The notes under the pieces: generated by a model | What the model saw: only the letters and a program-made list of their open reading frames with translations | Database searches by the model: none | What the model was told of the DNA's origin: nothing | Source of the DNA: Dama dama | Lineage: Eukaryota > Chordata > Mammalia > Artiodactyla > Cervidae | Length of the DNA stretch: 64,000 bases | Reading direction: 5' to 3' | Assembly: GCF_033118175.1 (NCBI RefSeq) | Contig: NC_083693.1 | Location: 57,901,981 to 57,965,980, forward strand | In this document: positions 35,024-46,990 of the stretch, piece by piece | Numbering within the stretch: the first letter of the stretch is position 1 | Layout of the letters: every line of letters begins with the position of its first letter | Translations under genes and position numbers: made by a program

Positions 35024-35400
35024 ATAAATTTGGCTATTTATTTATATTTGTCACAAGGACCATTAGAAAGTAAAAGCTCAATGCACAGAAATAGAAGATA
35101 TTTTCAATATCCATCAAATGGCTCATATACAATATATCAAGAACTGACTTTTAGAGTGTGACAAAAAATAAGTAGCCAATAAACATGAAAATTTATTCAC
35201 TTAATTTTTAATAATATGCACATTAATCTAACAATGTTATACAACTGCACATCTGTCAGAATGGCTAAAAAATTTTAAAACCTAATAATTGGCAGTCCTT
35301 TTGGTCAATATTTAGAGTAATTAGAAATTTTATGCATTTTTGTCAGGAGCATAATTTGGTAAAGCTATTGCAGAAAAAAACACAATTGTGTCTACAAAAG

Positions 35401-35655
35401 CTGCTGCTGCTAAGTCACTTCAGTCATGTCCGACTCTGTGCAACCCCATAGACGGCAGCCCACCAGGCTCCCCCATCCCTGGGATTCTCCAGGCAAGAAC
35501 TTACTGGAGTGGGTTGCCATTTCCTTCTCCAGTGCACAAAAGTGAAAATTGAAAGTGAAGTCGCTCAGTCATGTCCGACTCTTAGTGACCTCATGGACTG
35601 CAGCCCACTAGGCTCCTCTGTCCATGGGATTTTCCAGGCAAGAGTACTGGAGTAG
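35401..35655 (-). mobile_element. Bov-A2 SINE (Bov-A dimer)
   Basis: Two antisense Bov-A monomers joined by an AAAGTGAAAATTGAAAGTG linker: the first has CATAGACGGCAGCCCACCAG, the second CATGGACTGCAGCCCACTAG. A (GCT)n start marks the tail side. Confidence 0.93.
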
Positions 35656-36197
35656 TCATGTGCAGATCTTATTAGTCAGGCATTTACTCTCATATATGCA
35701 AGAAAAGATATGGAGAATATTCATAGCAGCACAGTTTGAATTTGCCCAATTTGGAAACAGCCCAAATGAATATCAGTAGTAGAATGGGTAAGTAAATTTG
35801 TCATATTCATGTAATGGAATGTTAAAACACAATAAGAGGAATCTCATAAATATTGAGCCAGAGAAACTCTATGCAAAAGCATGAATTACTGATTCAATTT
35901 ATATAAAATATAGAAAGAGGAATATCCAATAGTTTGTGATATAAGTCAGGATGGAGACCACTCTTGACAATGGAAATAAGGAAACTAGGAGGGCCATATG
36001 AGAGCCTTAGTGCTGAGAGGTCTGCTCAAACACAAATATGAGCAGGTTGTGAAAATTCATTGAAGTGTACTTTCATGGTCTATGCATTTCTTGATGTATT
36101 GTCTTAAAAACATAATCTTCAGCTTTGTAGGGTAATTTTATTTAACTTTTAATTTGCAGTGTTTATACATGCATCAAAACTCTACAGTTAACTGTGA

Positions 36198-36330
36198 CGT
36201 GTGTGTGTATTGGTCGCTCAGCTGTGTCCGACTCTCTGCAACCCCATGGACTGTAGCCTGCCAGGCTCCTCTGTCCATGGGATTCTCCAGGCAAGAATAC
36301 TGGAGTGGACTGCCATTTCCTTCTCCACAT
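36198..36330 (-). mobile_element. Bov-A SINE monomer with 10-bp TSD
   Basis: Antisense monomer after a short GT run. TTAACTGTGA repeats perfectly at 36188-36197 and 36331-36340. Confidence 0.93.
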
Positions 36331-36340
36331 TTAACTGTGA

Positions 36341-36872
36341 TAATTACCTATGAATGCATTTATTTCTGCCTTGTATACTGAAATACAGCTTTGTGCTTGA
36401 CTAGAGAATACATGATGTGACTACTAATTATTCTGTTAAAATCGTGACATTGATAGACTTCTTGTCAGCCTGAACTTTGATGATGATAGTAATTTCAAGC
36501 AACTTACTCCATGTTTCCTCAAAGTGCAGTGTATTTGTAGTCACATGGGTACTGTAATATATTAATTTTATTCTTTTTTCCCCGAAGATAAAAGCAATAT
36601 ATGCTTCAAAAATTTTCCATGTCAATATATGTAATGCTTTCACATTGACTATTTGCAAATTTTATTTAAATTTCAAAGTTAACTTTGAGCTTAAGATTTT
36701 TGTAATTCTGATTTAGTTTGTTCATTAAGTAAGCACATCTCTTGGAAGATATCACTTGGTGGTTTTGCATCAAATACCCATAAAATATCTTTTTACTGGG
36801 CTATGACTTTTTAAGAAGTATTCTTTTCTTCTCTATGCTAGTCTGACAGCTGAGAGATTAGGAAAAAGAATT
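36341..36872. other. unassigned AT-rich DNA
   Basis: Nothing recognisable. Confidence 0.4.
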
Positions 36873-36874
36873 TA

Positions 36875-37163
36875 CAGTCATCCCTTGGTATCCATCAGGG
36901 GTTGATTCCAGGATACCTTGCAGAGACTAAAATCTGCAGTGCTTAAGCTCCTCATATAAAATAGTGTAGAATTTGCATACCTTCTTGTATACTTTAAACC
37001 ATTTCTGGTTACTTATGCTATCTAATACAATGTAAATGCTATGTGAATAGTTGCAGATATGTAGCAAATTCAGATATAGCTCTTGGAACTATTTGGAGTT
37101 TTTCATTTTGTTTTTTGGAATATTTTTGATGTGATGTAACCCATGGATATAGAAGGTCAATTG
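36875..37163 (+). mobile_element. MER2-like MITE (Tigger/pogo group)
   Basis: 289-bp non-autonomous element. Left terminus CAGTCATCCCTTGGTATCCA, right terminus ATGGATATAGAAGGTCAATTG (its degraded inverted repeat), with TA at 36873-36874 and 37164-37165. The interior TATACTTTAAACCATTTCTG and TAATACAATGTAAATGCTAT fit the family as I remember it. Confidence 0.8.
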
Positions 37164-37165
37164 TA

Positions 37166-37722
37166 TTTTATTTCCAGAATACTTTCTTAGTCCACTTATA
37201 TTTATTTCTGTTACTTGGTGAGAAGAAAACTTTGCATGTCAGTGAACTCATTTTAAGAAACTTTTCCCCTGCTTCTGAGAGTAAAACTGTCTGCAAGTGT
37301 TAATACACTTACAGAGTTCACAAATCAGTTATCCAAAATAACTCATAGGAAAGTAAACTGTAACTGTGAAACCTCCAAATCTTAGAAGAAACAGTATTTA
37401 ACTACACTTATTTGCCCTAACACATAGGCTTAAAGCTTTAGAAATAAAATCTTGAAATTTTATAAGTCTGTAATGTTCTTATAAAATAATTTCAGATTAA
37501 AAAAATAATTTCATCACTTTAAAACACATCAGGCTCTAAATCTATTTTTGCTCAAGCATTTTTGAGTAAAGATTTTAAGAAATAGAAAAAAAACTCTTAT
37601 TTTGTCTATTTCTGGCCTAACCAGAGAAAAAAATCAGTGTGGACAGGAATGTTTTTCAGAGTACTGAAGCCTAAGTAAATAATCATCAAAATGTTTCATT
37701 TTATTATTGTTTTTGATGTAAG
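37166..37722. other. unassigned AT-rich DNA
   Basis: Nothing recognisable. Confidence 0.4.
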
Positions 37723-37731
37723 TAAGAATGA

Positions 37732-37962
37732 GGGCTTCCCAGGACGCTAGTGGTAAAGAACTTGCCTGCCAAAGCAGGAGACATAAGAGGTGCGGGTTCA
37801 ATCAATCCCTGAGTCAGGAAGATTCCCTGGAGGAGGCCATGGCAACCCATTCCAGTATCTTGCCTGGAGAATCCCATGGACAAAGAAGCCTGGTGGGCTA
37901 TAGTCCATAGTGCCACAAAGAGTTGGACATGATTGAAGTGACTTAGCAGCAGCAGCAGCAAA
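37732..37962 (+). mobile_element. Bov-tA SINE with 9-bp TSD
   Basis: Sense Bov-tA (GGGCTTCCCAGGACGCTAGT) with an (AGC)n tail. TAAGAATGA lies at 37723-37731 and 37963-37971. A four-base duplication (ATCA in TTCAATCAATCCC) marks this copy. Confidence 0.95.
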
Positions 37963-38041
37963 TAAGAATGAACTATTTCAAAAATCTTCCTGCCTTCTTA
38001 GAGACTAGAGAGGAAAAATTGGCCATTTCTAGGAGTCTTTC

Positions 38042-38396
38042 ACACCTCAGATTGCTAAAACAAAATTACTATAGGCTGGGTGGTCTAATAAGCAACAGAA
38101 GTTTATTTTTCACAGCTCTAAAAGGTAGAAGGAAGTCCAAGATCAGGATGTCAGTACAGTGAGCTGCTCTTCTAGGTTGCAGACTACCAACTTCTTGTGT
38201 CCTTACATGGCAGAGTAAGGAGCTGAAGAAAACTTGGGACTCTTAAAGGGCATTAATCTCATTTATGAAGACTCAACCCTCATGACCCCATCTAAGCCTA
38301 ATTAACTCTCAAAGGCCCCACCTCTTGATATCATTAAATCAATTCATGGTATTTCAACATATCATCTTGGGTGGGTGGCACATTCAGTCTATAACA
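38042..38396 (-). mobile_element. MLT1-type LTR (ERVL-MaLR)
   Basis: Antisense MLT1 order: GGCTGGGTGGTCTAATAAGC, GAAGTCCAAGATCAGGATGT, GTGTCCTTACATGGCAG, CCCCATCTAAGCCTAATTAA, ending GTCTATAACA. An old mammalian LTR with no coding sequence. Confidence 0.8.
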
Positions 38397-38528
38397 CTGA
38401 CTCTTAAATGAGTCAGTTATTTTCACATGTTATCTAATCTGGGCCTCTATTATAAAGGACCATAGCATGTTTTCTCCATTCTACTGTCTTATTGAACTAA
38501 CTATCAGTAATGTAACTTTTTTCATTTT

Positions 38529-39370
38529 CAGTTCAGTTCAGTTCAGTCGCTCAGTCGTGTCCAACTCTTTGTGATCCATGAACTGCAGCACGCCAGGCCT
38601 CCCTGTCCATCACCAACTCCTGGCGTCCACCCAAACCCATGTCTATTGAGTCGGTGATGCCATCCAACCATCTTATCCTCTGTCGTCCCCTTCTCCTGCC
38701 CTCAATCTTTCCCAGCATCAAGGTCTTTTCCAATGAGTCAGCTCTTCACATGAGGTGGCCTAAATATTGGAGTTTCAGCTTCAGCATCAGTCCTACCAAT
38801 GAACACCCAGGACTGAGCTCCTTTAGGATGGACTGGTTGGACCTTCTTGCAGTCCAAGGGACTCTTCAGGAGTCTTCTCCAACACCACAGTTCAAAAGCA
38901 TCAATTCTTTGGCACTCAGCTTTCTTCACAGTCCAACTCTCACATCCATACCTGACCACTGGAAAAACCACAGCCTTAACTAGATGGACCTTTGTTGACA
39001 AAGTAATGTCTCTGCTTTTTAATATGCTGTCTAGGTTAGTCATAACTTTCCTTCCAAGGAGTAAGCATCTTTTAATTTCATGGCTGAAATCACCATCTGC
39101 AGTGATTTTGAAGCCCAGAAAAATAAAGTCAGCCACTGTTTCCCCATCTATTTGCCATGAAGTGATGGGACCAGATGCCATGATCTTAGTTTTCCGAATG
39201 TTGAGCTTTAAGCCAACTTTCTCACTCTCCTCCTTCACTTTCATCAAGAGGCTCTTTAGTTTTTCTTCACTTTCTGCCCTAAGGGTGGTGTCATCTGCAT
39301 ATCTGAGGTTATTGATATTTCTCCTGGCAATCTTGATTCCAGCTTGCTTCCTCCAGCCCAGCGTTTCTCA
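38529..39370 (-). mobile_element. BovB LINE, 5'-truncated, 0.84 kb
   Basis: Antisense, from a TTCAG-unit tail to CCCAGCGTTTCTCA. TCATTTT occurs at 38522-38528 and 39371-39377, a likely 7-bp TSD. One open piece (39247-38738, 169 codons) covers thumb and linker, starting just after the YADD-containing segment. Confidence 0.92.
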
Positions 39371-39441
39371 TCATTTTTTTTTTCCTCATAATTTTTCATT
39401 TTAGGCTTTTCAAATATGTTTGAGGGAATATTTTCAGTATT

Positions 39442-39637
39442 CTTTTTTTTTAAGATTGTTTTGTTTCAATGTGGACCATTTTTAAAGTCTTTTTTGAATT
39501 TGTTACCACATTGCTTCCATGTTTTGGTTTTTTGGTTATGAGGTATGTGGGATCTTGGCTGCTTGACCAGGGAATCAAACCTGCACCCTCTGCATTGGAG
39601 AACAAAGTCTTAGCCACTGGGCCATCAGGGAAGTCTG
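39442..39637 (-). mobile_element. CHR-1-type tRNA-derived SINE
   Basis: Antisense: T-run, then GTGGGATCTTGGCTGCTTGA, CCAGGGAATCAAACCTGCAC and TTAGCCACTGGGCCATCAGG. This is the CHR-1 group shared by ruminants, hippos and whales, and hence older than Bov-tA. Confidence 0.8.
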
Positions 39638-40396
39638 TAAGTGTTCTTATATTCAATGAAGAAACATTTCTCTTATATGTCAATGTCTCATATATGTCAA
39701 CATGCCTCTTGTATGTCAATCACCATACTGAGATTTGTAGATACAAAGATGAATTTAAAGGGACTCCAATCTAAAGAGTACATGGTGATAATGGTCAAGT
39801 AAATTTTAATAAAGCTTGATATCTGTAATATAGGTGGACACTAAATATAATGATGATAAGAAGCGGAGACTACCTAAGTGGAAAGAGAAGTCAATTCTTT
39901 TGGGTTTGTTTTCTCCTTAGTTTAGTGACATGATACTTTAAAATTCACAAAATCAGTCCATTAAATTGTAATCAATTTTTTAAATAGATGAAATTTTGAG
40001 ATGTATCATGTAGTAAGATTAAGGATTTTTATGTGAAAGTTTTTTTCTTTTATACCTATATTCAGGCATATATTCATATATTTGTGTGTGGTTGGTTGGT
40101 CTTTAAAATATACATCTTATTGGAAGTCAAAATCTAAAAGGTTTTAAGCTTTTTTCCTTGTTTTTGCATTGCTAGAATAAGAAACAGCAGATGCAGAACA
40201 TAGACAAATTCAAAACTAACATAAACAAAACATAGACATACTCAATTAGCTATAGTTTTGTTTGTCTGGATTGTAGACTGTGTGTTAGGGAAATAAATGG
40301 AGGGAAGATGTATGTAGGAGCCCCATATTGTAAGGTTTTAAATGCTCTTTAATTAATAATATTTTGAAATTTGTTTTATCAATAGCCCATGACATT
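39638..40396. other. unassigned DNA with a short tandem tract
   Basis: Three loose 17- to 19-bp units with a TATGTCAA core lie at 39668-39720. The rest is unremarkable. Confidence 0.45.
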
Positions 40397-40427
40397 CCTA
40401 TAGTGTGGCCTACTGCCACACTATAGG
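40397..40427. repeat. perfect 13-bp inverted repeat (hairpin)
   Basis: CCTATAGTGTGGC and GCCACACTATAGG separated by five bases. Confidence 0.9.
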
Positions 40428-40441
40428 CCACACTCTTCTTT

Positions 40442-40530
40442 GATTATACATGAAGATTAAATTTTAACACTTTTCTTGATTATACATAAAGATTAAATCT
40501 TAATCTTTATACATGCAGATTAAATTTGAA
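40442..40530. repeat. diverged AT-rich tandem units
   Basis: Three units sharing TTATACAT followed by AGATTAAAT begin at about 40443, 40479 and 40507. Confidence 0.75.
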
Positions 40531-42283
40531 GTTAAGAGGAAATATTTGTTGTTTATATGTTACTCCAGGAACTCAGAAATTTGAGGGCAAGGGGATAAGA
40601 TTAATTTCTTTTAACCCAGGTGCCCAATCAGATACTCCAAGGTTAGGAGATAATTGCCAGTGAGAACGAACAGAAACTGATCAGGTGGGAAGCACAACCC
40701 TTAAGCTCCAAAGCGGTTTACCTGATGTGAAACAGAGTCATTTAGGGGAGGAATAGGGAGAGTGCTTCAGGTTGGTTTAGGAGCTTCAGGAACACATGGG
40801 TACTGCCAATGAGAATAGATGGCTTGGGATGTCCTGTGTGATGCCACATCGAATTTCTTTTGAGTCAGTCTTTGGAAGAATTTGAATCAGGATATTATAG
40901 TATGAGGATTGTATAAAGTCAAAAACAATCCAAGAGTTGTATAAGAGGTTGTAAGAAACTAATTGGGCCCTATTTTTGTTAATGAATTTATTAAATGAAT
41001 TTTAAATACATTTCGGCTAAATAGCAAAATTATAATTATTGAATCAGAAGATGTTATCATGACAAAATTGTTTCATGTATACACTGAGCATGTACCCAGA
41101 GTTTAGGGCAACTGGAAAAGTTATCTTATGAGGCAGTAAAAGAAGCAACATCAAGGCCAGGAGAAGAGATGAAGTGACCAGGGATGTCCCTAGCCACAGG
41201 CATAAGAAATAGCAGCAAGAAAGGGTCTGGGGAAGCTATGGAAATAGGACAAATATTCATTAATTTATCAGTCATTTGCAGCACACAGGATGATTATAGA
41301 ATTTGTTTATCTCAGTATTATTAATATTTGTTAAACCTTAATCTAAAAGAATCTTCAAAGTTGTTTTGTTTTTTAATTACTTCTACTCAGCACCTGTCTG
41401 GATGTAATTACTAAAGCACATTATCATAAGTATCTAATCAAATCCTCCACACTGGAGTACACAATCCATTTCCTCATGAAAACTGTTCTAGTCATTCACT
41501 TAGAAATGTTACTGCCTTCTATTAAGCCTGAATTTAAACCATTCTATTCTATTTATTTGAAGGAAGTTCTGTTGTTTGAATTTCAGTGGGTCCACTTAAA
41601 TTCAAATTGTGTTGTTGGGTTACCTGAAAAAGTGAAATTCCTACATGTTGATGTCTACTGTCAGCAGTGTCTTCTGCACAATTAAAACTCAGCCTTGAGC
41701 CAGCCATCTGGCATACTCTGTAGACACAAGGAACAACACCTCAATTTGCTTATATTTCTGTTTTAAATGGGCTGGAAATATTGCAAAATGTCATATATAT
41801 ACATACATATGTATATACACAATACATTCTTGTCAATGTCATATTCACAGTCTTTTCATAGATTAATAGATACAGAAAACAAAATCTGGGACCTTTATTA
41901 TACAATAGGTATACATAACTATTTTTCCTGGCTATCAAAAACAAAATTTTCTTTGACTCATACTGCATATTTTTAATGCATTTGAAGTATTCATTTCATG
42001 TTGGATCTAGATGCATAGATTTATGTTGATTCACCTTATCATCCTTCTTAATTCAGATCCCACACTTTTGTTTTTAATCTCCCATACAATAACTTTCCTT
42101 CTCATCATTAAGACACATTATCACAAATAAAATACTTAAATTGCCAGTCCTCCATCTCTGTATTTATATACAAATGTGCATACAAGTAAGTAATAATGTG
42201 TATTATGTGTGGTTTAAAAATTATGTATACTTAATGCAATGTTCTACTGCAACATTTTCATCTAATTTTTTTAGGTAACCCTT
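40531..42283. other. unassigned DNA, 1.75 kb
   Basis: No gene. 40600-40900 is less AT-rich than its surroundings and may be an old repeat I cannot name. Open frames near 41476-41685 carry no recognisable domain. Confidence 0.4.
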
Positions 42284-42293
42284 GCCGAAAAAA

Positions 42294-42500
42294 GGGTTTC
42301 CCAGGTGGTAAAGAACCTGTCTGCCAGTGCAGGAGACATAAGAGACACGGGTTCAATCCCTGGGTCAGGAAGATCCCCTGGAGGAGGGCATGGCAACCCA
42401 CTCTAGTTTTCTTTCCTGGAGAATACCGTGAACAGAGGAGCCTGGCACGTTACAGTCCGTAGGGTCACAAAAGAGTCGGACAATGAAGTGACTTAAGACA
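42294..42500 (+). mobile_element. Bov-tA SINE with 11-bp TSD
   Basis: Sense Bov-tA (GGGTTTCCCAGGTGGTAAAG, with CTCA deleted from the head). TGCCGAAAAAA at 42283-42293 and TGCTGAAAAAA at 42501-42511 flank it, one mismatch. Confidence 0.93.
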
Positions 42501-42529
42501 TGCTGAAAAAAATCAATAGATTTTGAGAT

Positions 42530-43030
42530 CTATTTCTTTAATTACATAGTATTACGGCTTGTGTCATGCCCCATTTTATCTATCCACTGACCCAACTGAA
42601 GCACATTAAGGTTTCTGAGGATGCCACAATGAACAACTTCACCCCTATCTCCATGTGTATCATATACAGATTTCCCTAGGATGTAAATCTAAGAGTATTG
42701 CTTGGCTATAAAGGTAACTTTTCCCTTTACTTATATTACCAAATTGTTCTTTAATACTTGTGGTGTATAGCTTTACCGGCAGTATATTTGGGTTTCTCTT
42801 TTCCCCACACCCTGAAACTTTGGTGCAGTCACACTTTCAAATTTGCCAGTCAAGTGGATGAAAAATGTTTTCTCCTTGTTTCAGCTTGCATTTCTTTGAG
42901 TACTCCTGACACTGAGTGGCATCTTTATGTTTCACGTAGGAATTGCTTCCTTATAGCCTCTGCCCATATTTTATGTAGTTATCATTTTCTATATATATAT
43001 TATTTGTATATTCATGTTGTTTTGTTTTCT
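42530..43030 (-). mobile_element. old L1M ORF2 3' region (antisense)
   Basis: Order matches antisense L1M: TATTACCAAATTGTTCTTTA, TTTTCCCCACACCCTGAAAC, TTTGCCAGTCAAGTGGATGA, CAGCTTGCATTTCTTTGAGT. No open frame in the coding direction. Confidence 0.6.
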
Positions 43031-44009
43031 CTCACTACTAACCTTTTCTTACATGTTTTCAAACATAAAGTGGTTTATTTATCTATGGTACTTTTTCTGT
43101 CTTCCATAATTAATCATATTAGCTCTTTTGTTTTTCCTTATCCCTTTAAAATTTCCTGATAGGTGAATTTTAGTTTGTTCCAGCAGATTTTGTTTTGGGG
43201 TGTTTCGCTGGAGTTCTTTTCCAAAACTTCCATAGATTTCCTCTATATCCTTAGAGTATTAAGGAATGAGTGTGTGAAATATGGGTGCGTTTTCTCTTCT
43301 GTCTATGGGATTATGAAAATTGTCTTTCTACTATCGATTTCTAATTACATTGCATTGTAAACTAAGAATTTATCCTGTAAAATTAAAATTTTTAGTATTT
43401 CTTCAGATAGCCACTTTTCTGTAATATGTGGACAATGTTTTATAATATTTTTATTATGTGATGAATATTTTTTATTTTCTATTCCTTGGGTATAAATGCT
43501 TTGAAATAGCAAGATCAAAGGTATGTAACTATATCATTTCTAATGTTGATCTGCTTTATATGTTAACTTATGCAAGAAGTATGTTAATTATGAAGCTAAT
43601 CATTGTCCCTTTTATTGGCACATCAGCTGCTACTCTCCTCATCCTATTTCTCCTTCTCTCTTGTTTGGTTAATATTTGTCTGATACATATTTTTCTATTG
43701 TTTTATTTCTAAATTCTAAAGACAAATATTATGTCTATTCTGTCCCTTAGCATATTTTTGTGTCTGTGCTTATTTTTAATATTATTTCTCTTCCTTTTTC
43801 TACTTTCTACCTCTAACCCTTCTCTTCTGTGTTCCCCAGCACAGCTCCAAAATTTTAACCTTTGGCCTTTTGGTTCTGGACTTTTATGAGAGAATGCTAT
43901 TGTTATTGGATAGGCAATGAAAAATTCAGTTACTTACTTTATATGTCTTAATTTTCCTCCTGGATATATATATATATATATATTTTTTTCTTCTTGGATA
44001 GCATTTAAT
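43031..44009. other. unassigned T-rich DNA, possibly degraded L1
   Basis: T-rich and L1-like in texture, but no specific match that I trust. A (TA)n run of about 10 units is at 43963-43982. Confidence 0.35.
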
Positions 44010-44290
44010 AATCATTTCAGAGAGGGTCTCTGGGTGATATGCTCTTTGAGTCATTTATATGTCTGAAAATAACCACTAATTAAATATTACTCTACTAGAA
44101 ATTTACTTTTATTTTCCAAGTTTTTTTTTTCCACTTTGTATGCATTGTTTGCCTACAGTATTGTTAAAGATAAATCAGTTATCAATTTTATGCTAATTAA
44201 CTGTAGGTATTTTGTCAGTCTCTGAGATATTTAATAAGCTTCACTTTATCCTTGATTTCAGAAATTTTACTCCCACATAGGTAGAAAAGA
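44010..44290 (-). mobile_element. possible old L1 ORF1 fragment (antisense)
   Basis: ATGTCTGAAAATAACCACTA, TCCACTTTGTATGCATTG and AAGATAAATCAGTTATCAAT parallel the antisense ORF1 region. Weak. Confidence 0.35.
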
Positions 44291-44452
44291 TTGCTCTTAA
44301 TTTATTTTTCATATACTACCTTGTTCCTTTTAAACATGCACTATGTAAAAACATAGCAAACTTTAGTTCTGGGAATCCTTTACTATAAATTTTTCAAAAG
44401 TTTCTTACTATTTTTCTTTCTCTCTTTTTGAACCTCCTGGGAATAAGATATT

Positions 44453-44700
44453 TTGTGTGTGTGTGTGTGTGTGTGTGCTCACTCTAGTCACGATGGACTC
44501 TTTGCAGCCCCATGGACTGTAGCTCACCCCATGGACTGTAGACTCCTCTGTCCATGTAATTTTCCGGGTAAGAATATTGGAGTGGGTTGTCACTTCCTTC
44601 TCCAGTGGATCTTCCTGACCCAAGGATCAAACTTGTATCTATTGCATCTCCTGCATTGGCAAGCAGATTTTTTACCACTGTACCACCTGGGAAACCCAAA
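44453..44700 (-). mobile_element. Bov-tA SINE with (GT)n tail
   Basis: Antisense SINE whose tail side is a (GT)n run of about 12 units (44453-44477). Flanked by AAGATATT at 44445-44452 and 44701-44708. The body contains a local duplication of CCCCATGGACTGTAG (around 44509-44540). Confidence 0.92.
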
Positions 44701-44708
44701 AAGATATT

Positions 44709-46143
44709 ATACTTTAGCATTTATTCTTTACTTCTATAGTTTTATTTTATATTTTCCATACCTCAATTCATTTCTGCTTTAAACTGGGGAAGTGACTCTC
44801 TTTCCTAACTTGCTGATTGAATCTTTGTCTTTACCTATATGCTGATTGTCTATTTTTTCATTTCCTTTCAATTTCCGATATCTTTGTTTCTTCTGAACAG
44901 ACCCTGGAACACTGTACTGTCACAATTTCTGGATTGCTTCATATTCTACACTTATCTCTAGTCTGCTTCAGTAATGGTCAAATCAAGATCATGTTATATA
45001 AAATTCTAAAGAATAAATAATTTTATTATCCCTTTCCAACAACAACTTCCAACTCCTTAACTCCCACTCCCATGCACCTGTTTCTTGTTTTCACCATTAT
45101 CTCTTATAGTTTTTCTTCTATCTTTTCATCTTGGCTTCTCTTTCATTCTAGGTATTAGCCTATGATTGAGCCTCTCAAACAGAAAGATGTTTTAACACGT
45201 CTTTTATAGAAACCAGCAGGTAAATGTAAAACCTGAAAATTCCCAATAAAATATTTGGTTAAAAATAAAGAGCATGTAAAATTTCCTTTTTATAATAGTA
45301 TTGGAAAGCTCATAGTGATAACTCTTCCATATCATTTGCTTCATATGCTGGTCAGAAACAATAAAAAATCTTTTTTTTTCTTTCCAGCAGTGGCATTCTT
45401 CATTCATCAAAAACTTAATTGGTTCTTAGCCTTGCCAACCAGAATACTCTCCATTTCTGGGTCCACACAACTTTATTAGTGTATTTCTTATTGTCATCAT
45501 TATGGGGCCTGGGGATTGTCATTGGAATTGTATAGTAACTGTTTAGCCGTAGAGATCATTTCACTCTCTGAGAGGATTATAGTCTTTTTGTTGTTTTTAT
45601 CTTCTAGGGGAACTCTGTGGACTGGTAGCAAAAATTGGAAATCTTGTCTCATGGAATTGTCAGTGCTAGAGTTAACATAAGGAAAGATTTTGCTCATCTT
45701 TAAATGTCTTCATTTTTCCATTTTATTTTTTCTATTTCATTTTAAACATTTTATTTTAACATTTTAAACATTTTGGGGGGCATATGAGAAAATATATGTA
45801 TAAAGTATATATGTAATAATATACTGTGTGCATAATATACCTGTCTAAAATTATACTTTTTATATTTTTCAAGTTAATGGATAATACCTTTTTCACATTT
45901 TAAATTATATTCATGATTAAAAGAAGTAGTTTTTCTAAATATGTAAATTTTTTAATCTTTGCTTTTTGGATTATGCTTGCTTGTGGGAAAAAACATATAT
46001 TACCTGAAATTGTAAATTCTTCCATGATACTGCCTTTGTCCCCTTTTTTATAAACATGATATATGTATTTATATGTCACTTAACATTGCTCAAATCTACA
46101 TCAATAACATTGGCTTATAATTACTAAACTCAAACTTAGCATT
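44709..46143. other. unassigned AT-rich DNA, 1.4 kb
   Basis: Nothing recognisable; short frames only. Confidence 0.4.
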
Positions 46144-46272
46144 GGAGAAGGAAATGGCAGCCCACTCTAGTATTCTTGCCTGGAGAATCCCAGGGACAGA
46201 GGAGCCTGTTAGGCTGCTGTCTGTGGGATTGCAGAGTCGGACACGACTGACATGACGCAGTAGCAGCAGCAG
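46144..46272 (+). mobile_element. Bov-A SINE monomer
   Basis: GGAGAAGGAAATGGCAGCCC to GAGTCGGACACGACTGACAT with an (AGC)n tail. No clear TSD. Confidence 0.9.
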
Positions 46273-46282
46273 TTATGGTTAG

Positions 46283-46316
46283 TATTTTTGTTTATATTAT
46301 ATTATATTATATTATT
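46283..46316. repeat. (ATATT)n run
   Basis: About five ATATT units. Confidence 0.85.
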
Positions 46317-46320
46317 TTTG

Positions 46321-46620
46321 TTTAATAAGAAAAATCATTAAACACTGTATTTATCTCTGAATACAGTTTTGGGAAAAGTTAATAAACCTTGGTAGGCTTT
46401 GTTCTTATTTTTATATCCTTAAAAACTGCAATTTACATTAGGATTTATACTTTTAATTTGAATTTTAGTTAATGTTAATGATCATAGTTTCTTATTTAAT
46501 AAGAAAAATCATTAAATATACATTTTTCTCTGAGACCACAGTTTTGGGAAAATTCTATACATTTTCATGTTTTGTTCTCATTATTGCTTATCTTTAAAAA
46601 TTATGTAACTAACTTTTGGT
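46321..46620. repeat. diverged tandem duplication, 174-bp period
   Basis: TTTAATAAGAAAAATCATTA starts both copies (46321 and 46495), followed in both by a segment ending in CAGTTTTGGGAAAA and later by a TTTTGTTCTYATT-like block. Many differences elsewhere. Confidence 0.75.
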
Positions 46621-46990
46621 TTTACTCACTGATTTAGACATTAGGTAAATTTTTCCCCCTAAATGATATTTTCCTGTACCTTGTATATACTTTTGTTATT
46701 AATTTTTGTTGCTTTTATTACTTTTAATTTTTGAAATGAGTCAATTTTATATAAATATTCTACATATACAGGAAAGTTGACTCTGTTCTTAGAGACAGAA
46801 TTTTACATATTTTTTATTTAGTAGAACAAATATTTTTACTCATATAACCTAAATTCTTAGTAATTTTTGCTGTTTGATCTATAAAGTTCTAAACAAATGT
46901 GTTATGTTTAGTACTGTAATGCACCTATTCTTTCCCCCATATTTATTGTTATCTACTTAGATATGTCTCTAGGAAAATACATATGCATCG
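46621..46990. other. unassigned AT-rich DNA
   Basis: Nothing recognisable. Confidence 0.4.

Larger units (their letters stand above)
34342..36010 (+). mobile_element. old L1M ORF2 fragment, remainder, carrying SINEs
   Basis: Sense L1 ORF2 3' part and 3' end: GACAGGAAACAGACCCACAC, AATTTGGAAACAGCCCAAAT, TTCATGTAATGGAATGTTAA in consensus order. Interrupted by SINEs at 34827 and 35401. Diverged, no open frame. Confidence 0.65.

Noticed and set aside
42758..43159. 133-codon plus-strand open frame
   Set aside because: Overlaps an antisense L1 fragment; the hydrophobic residues come from T-rich DNA.
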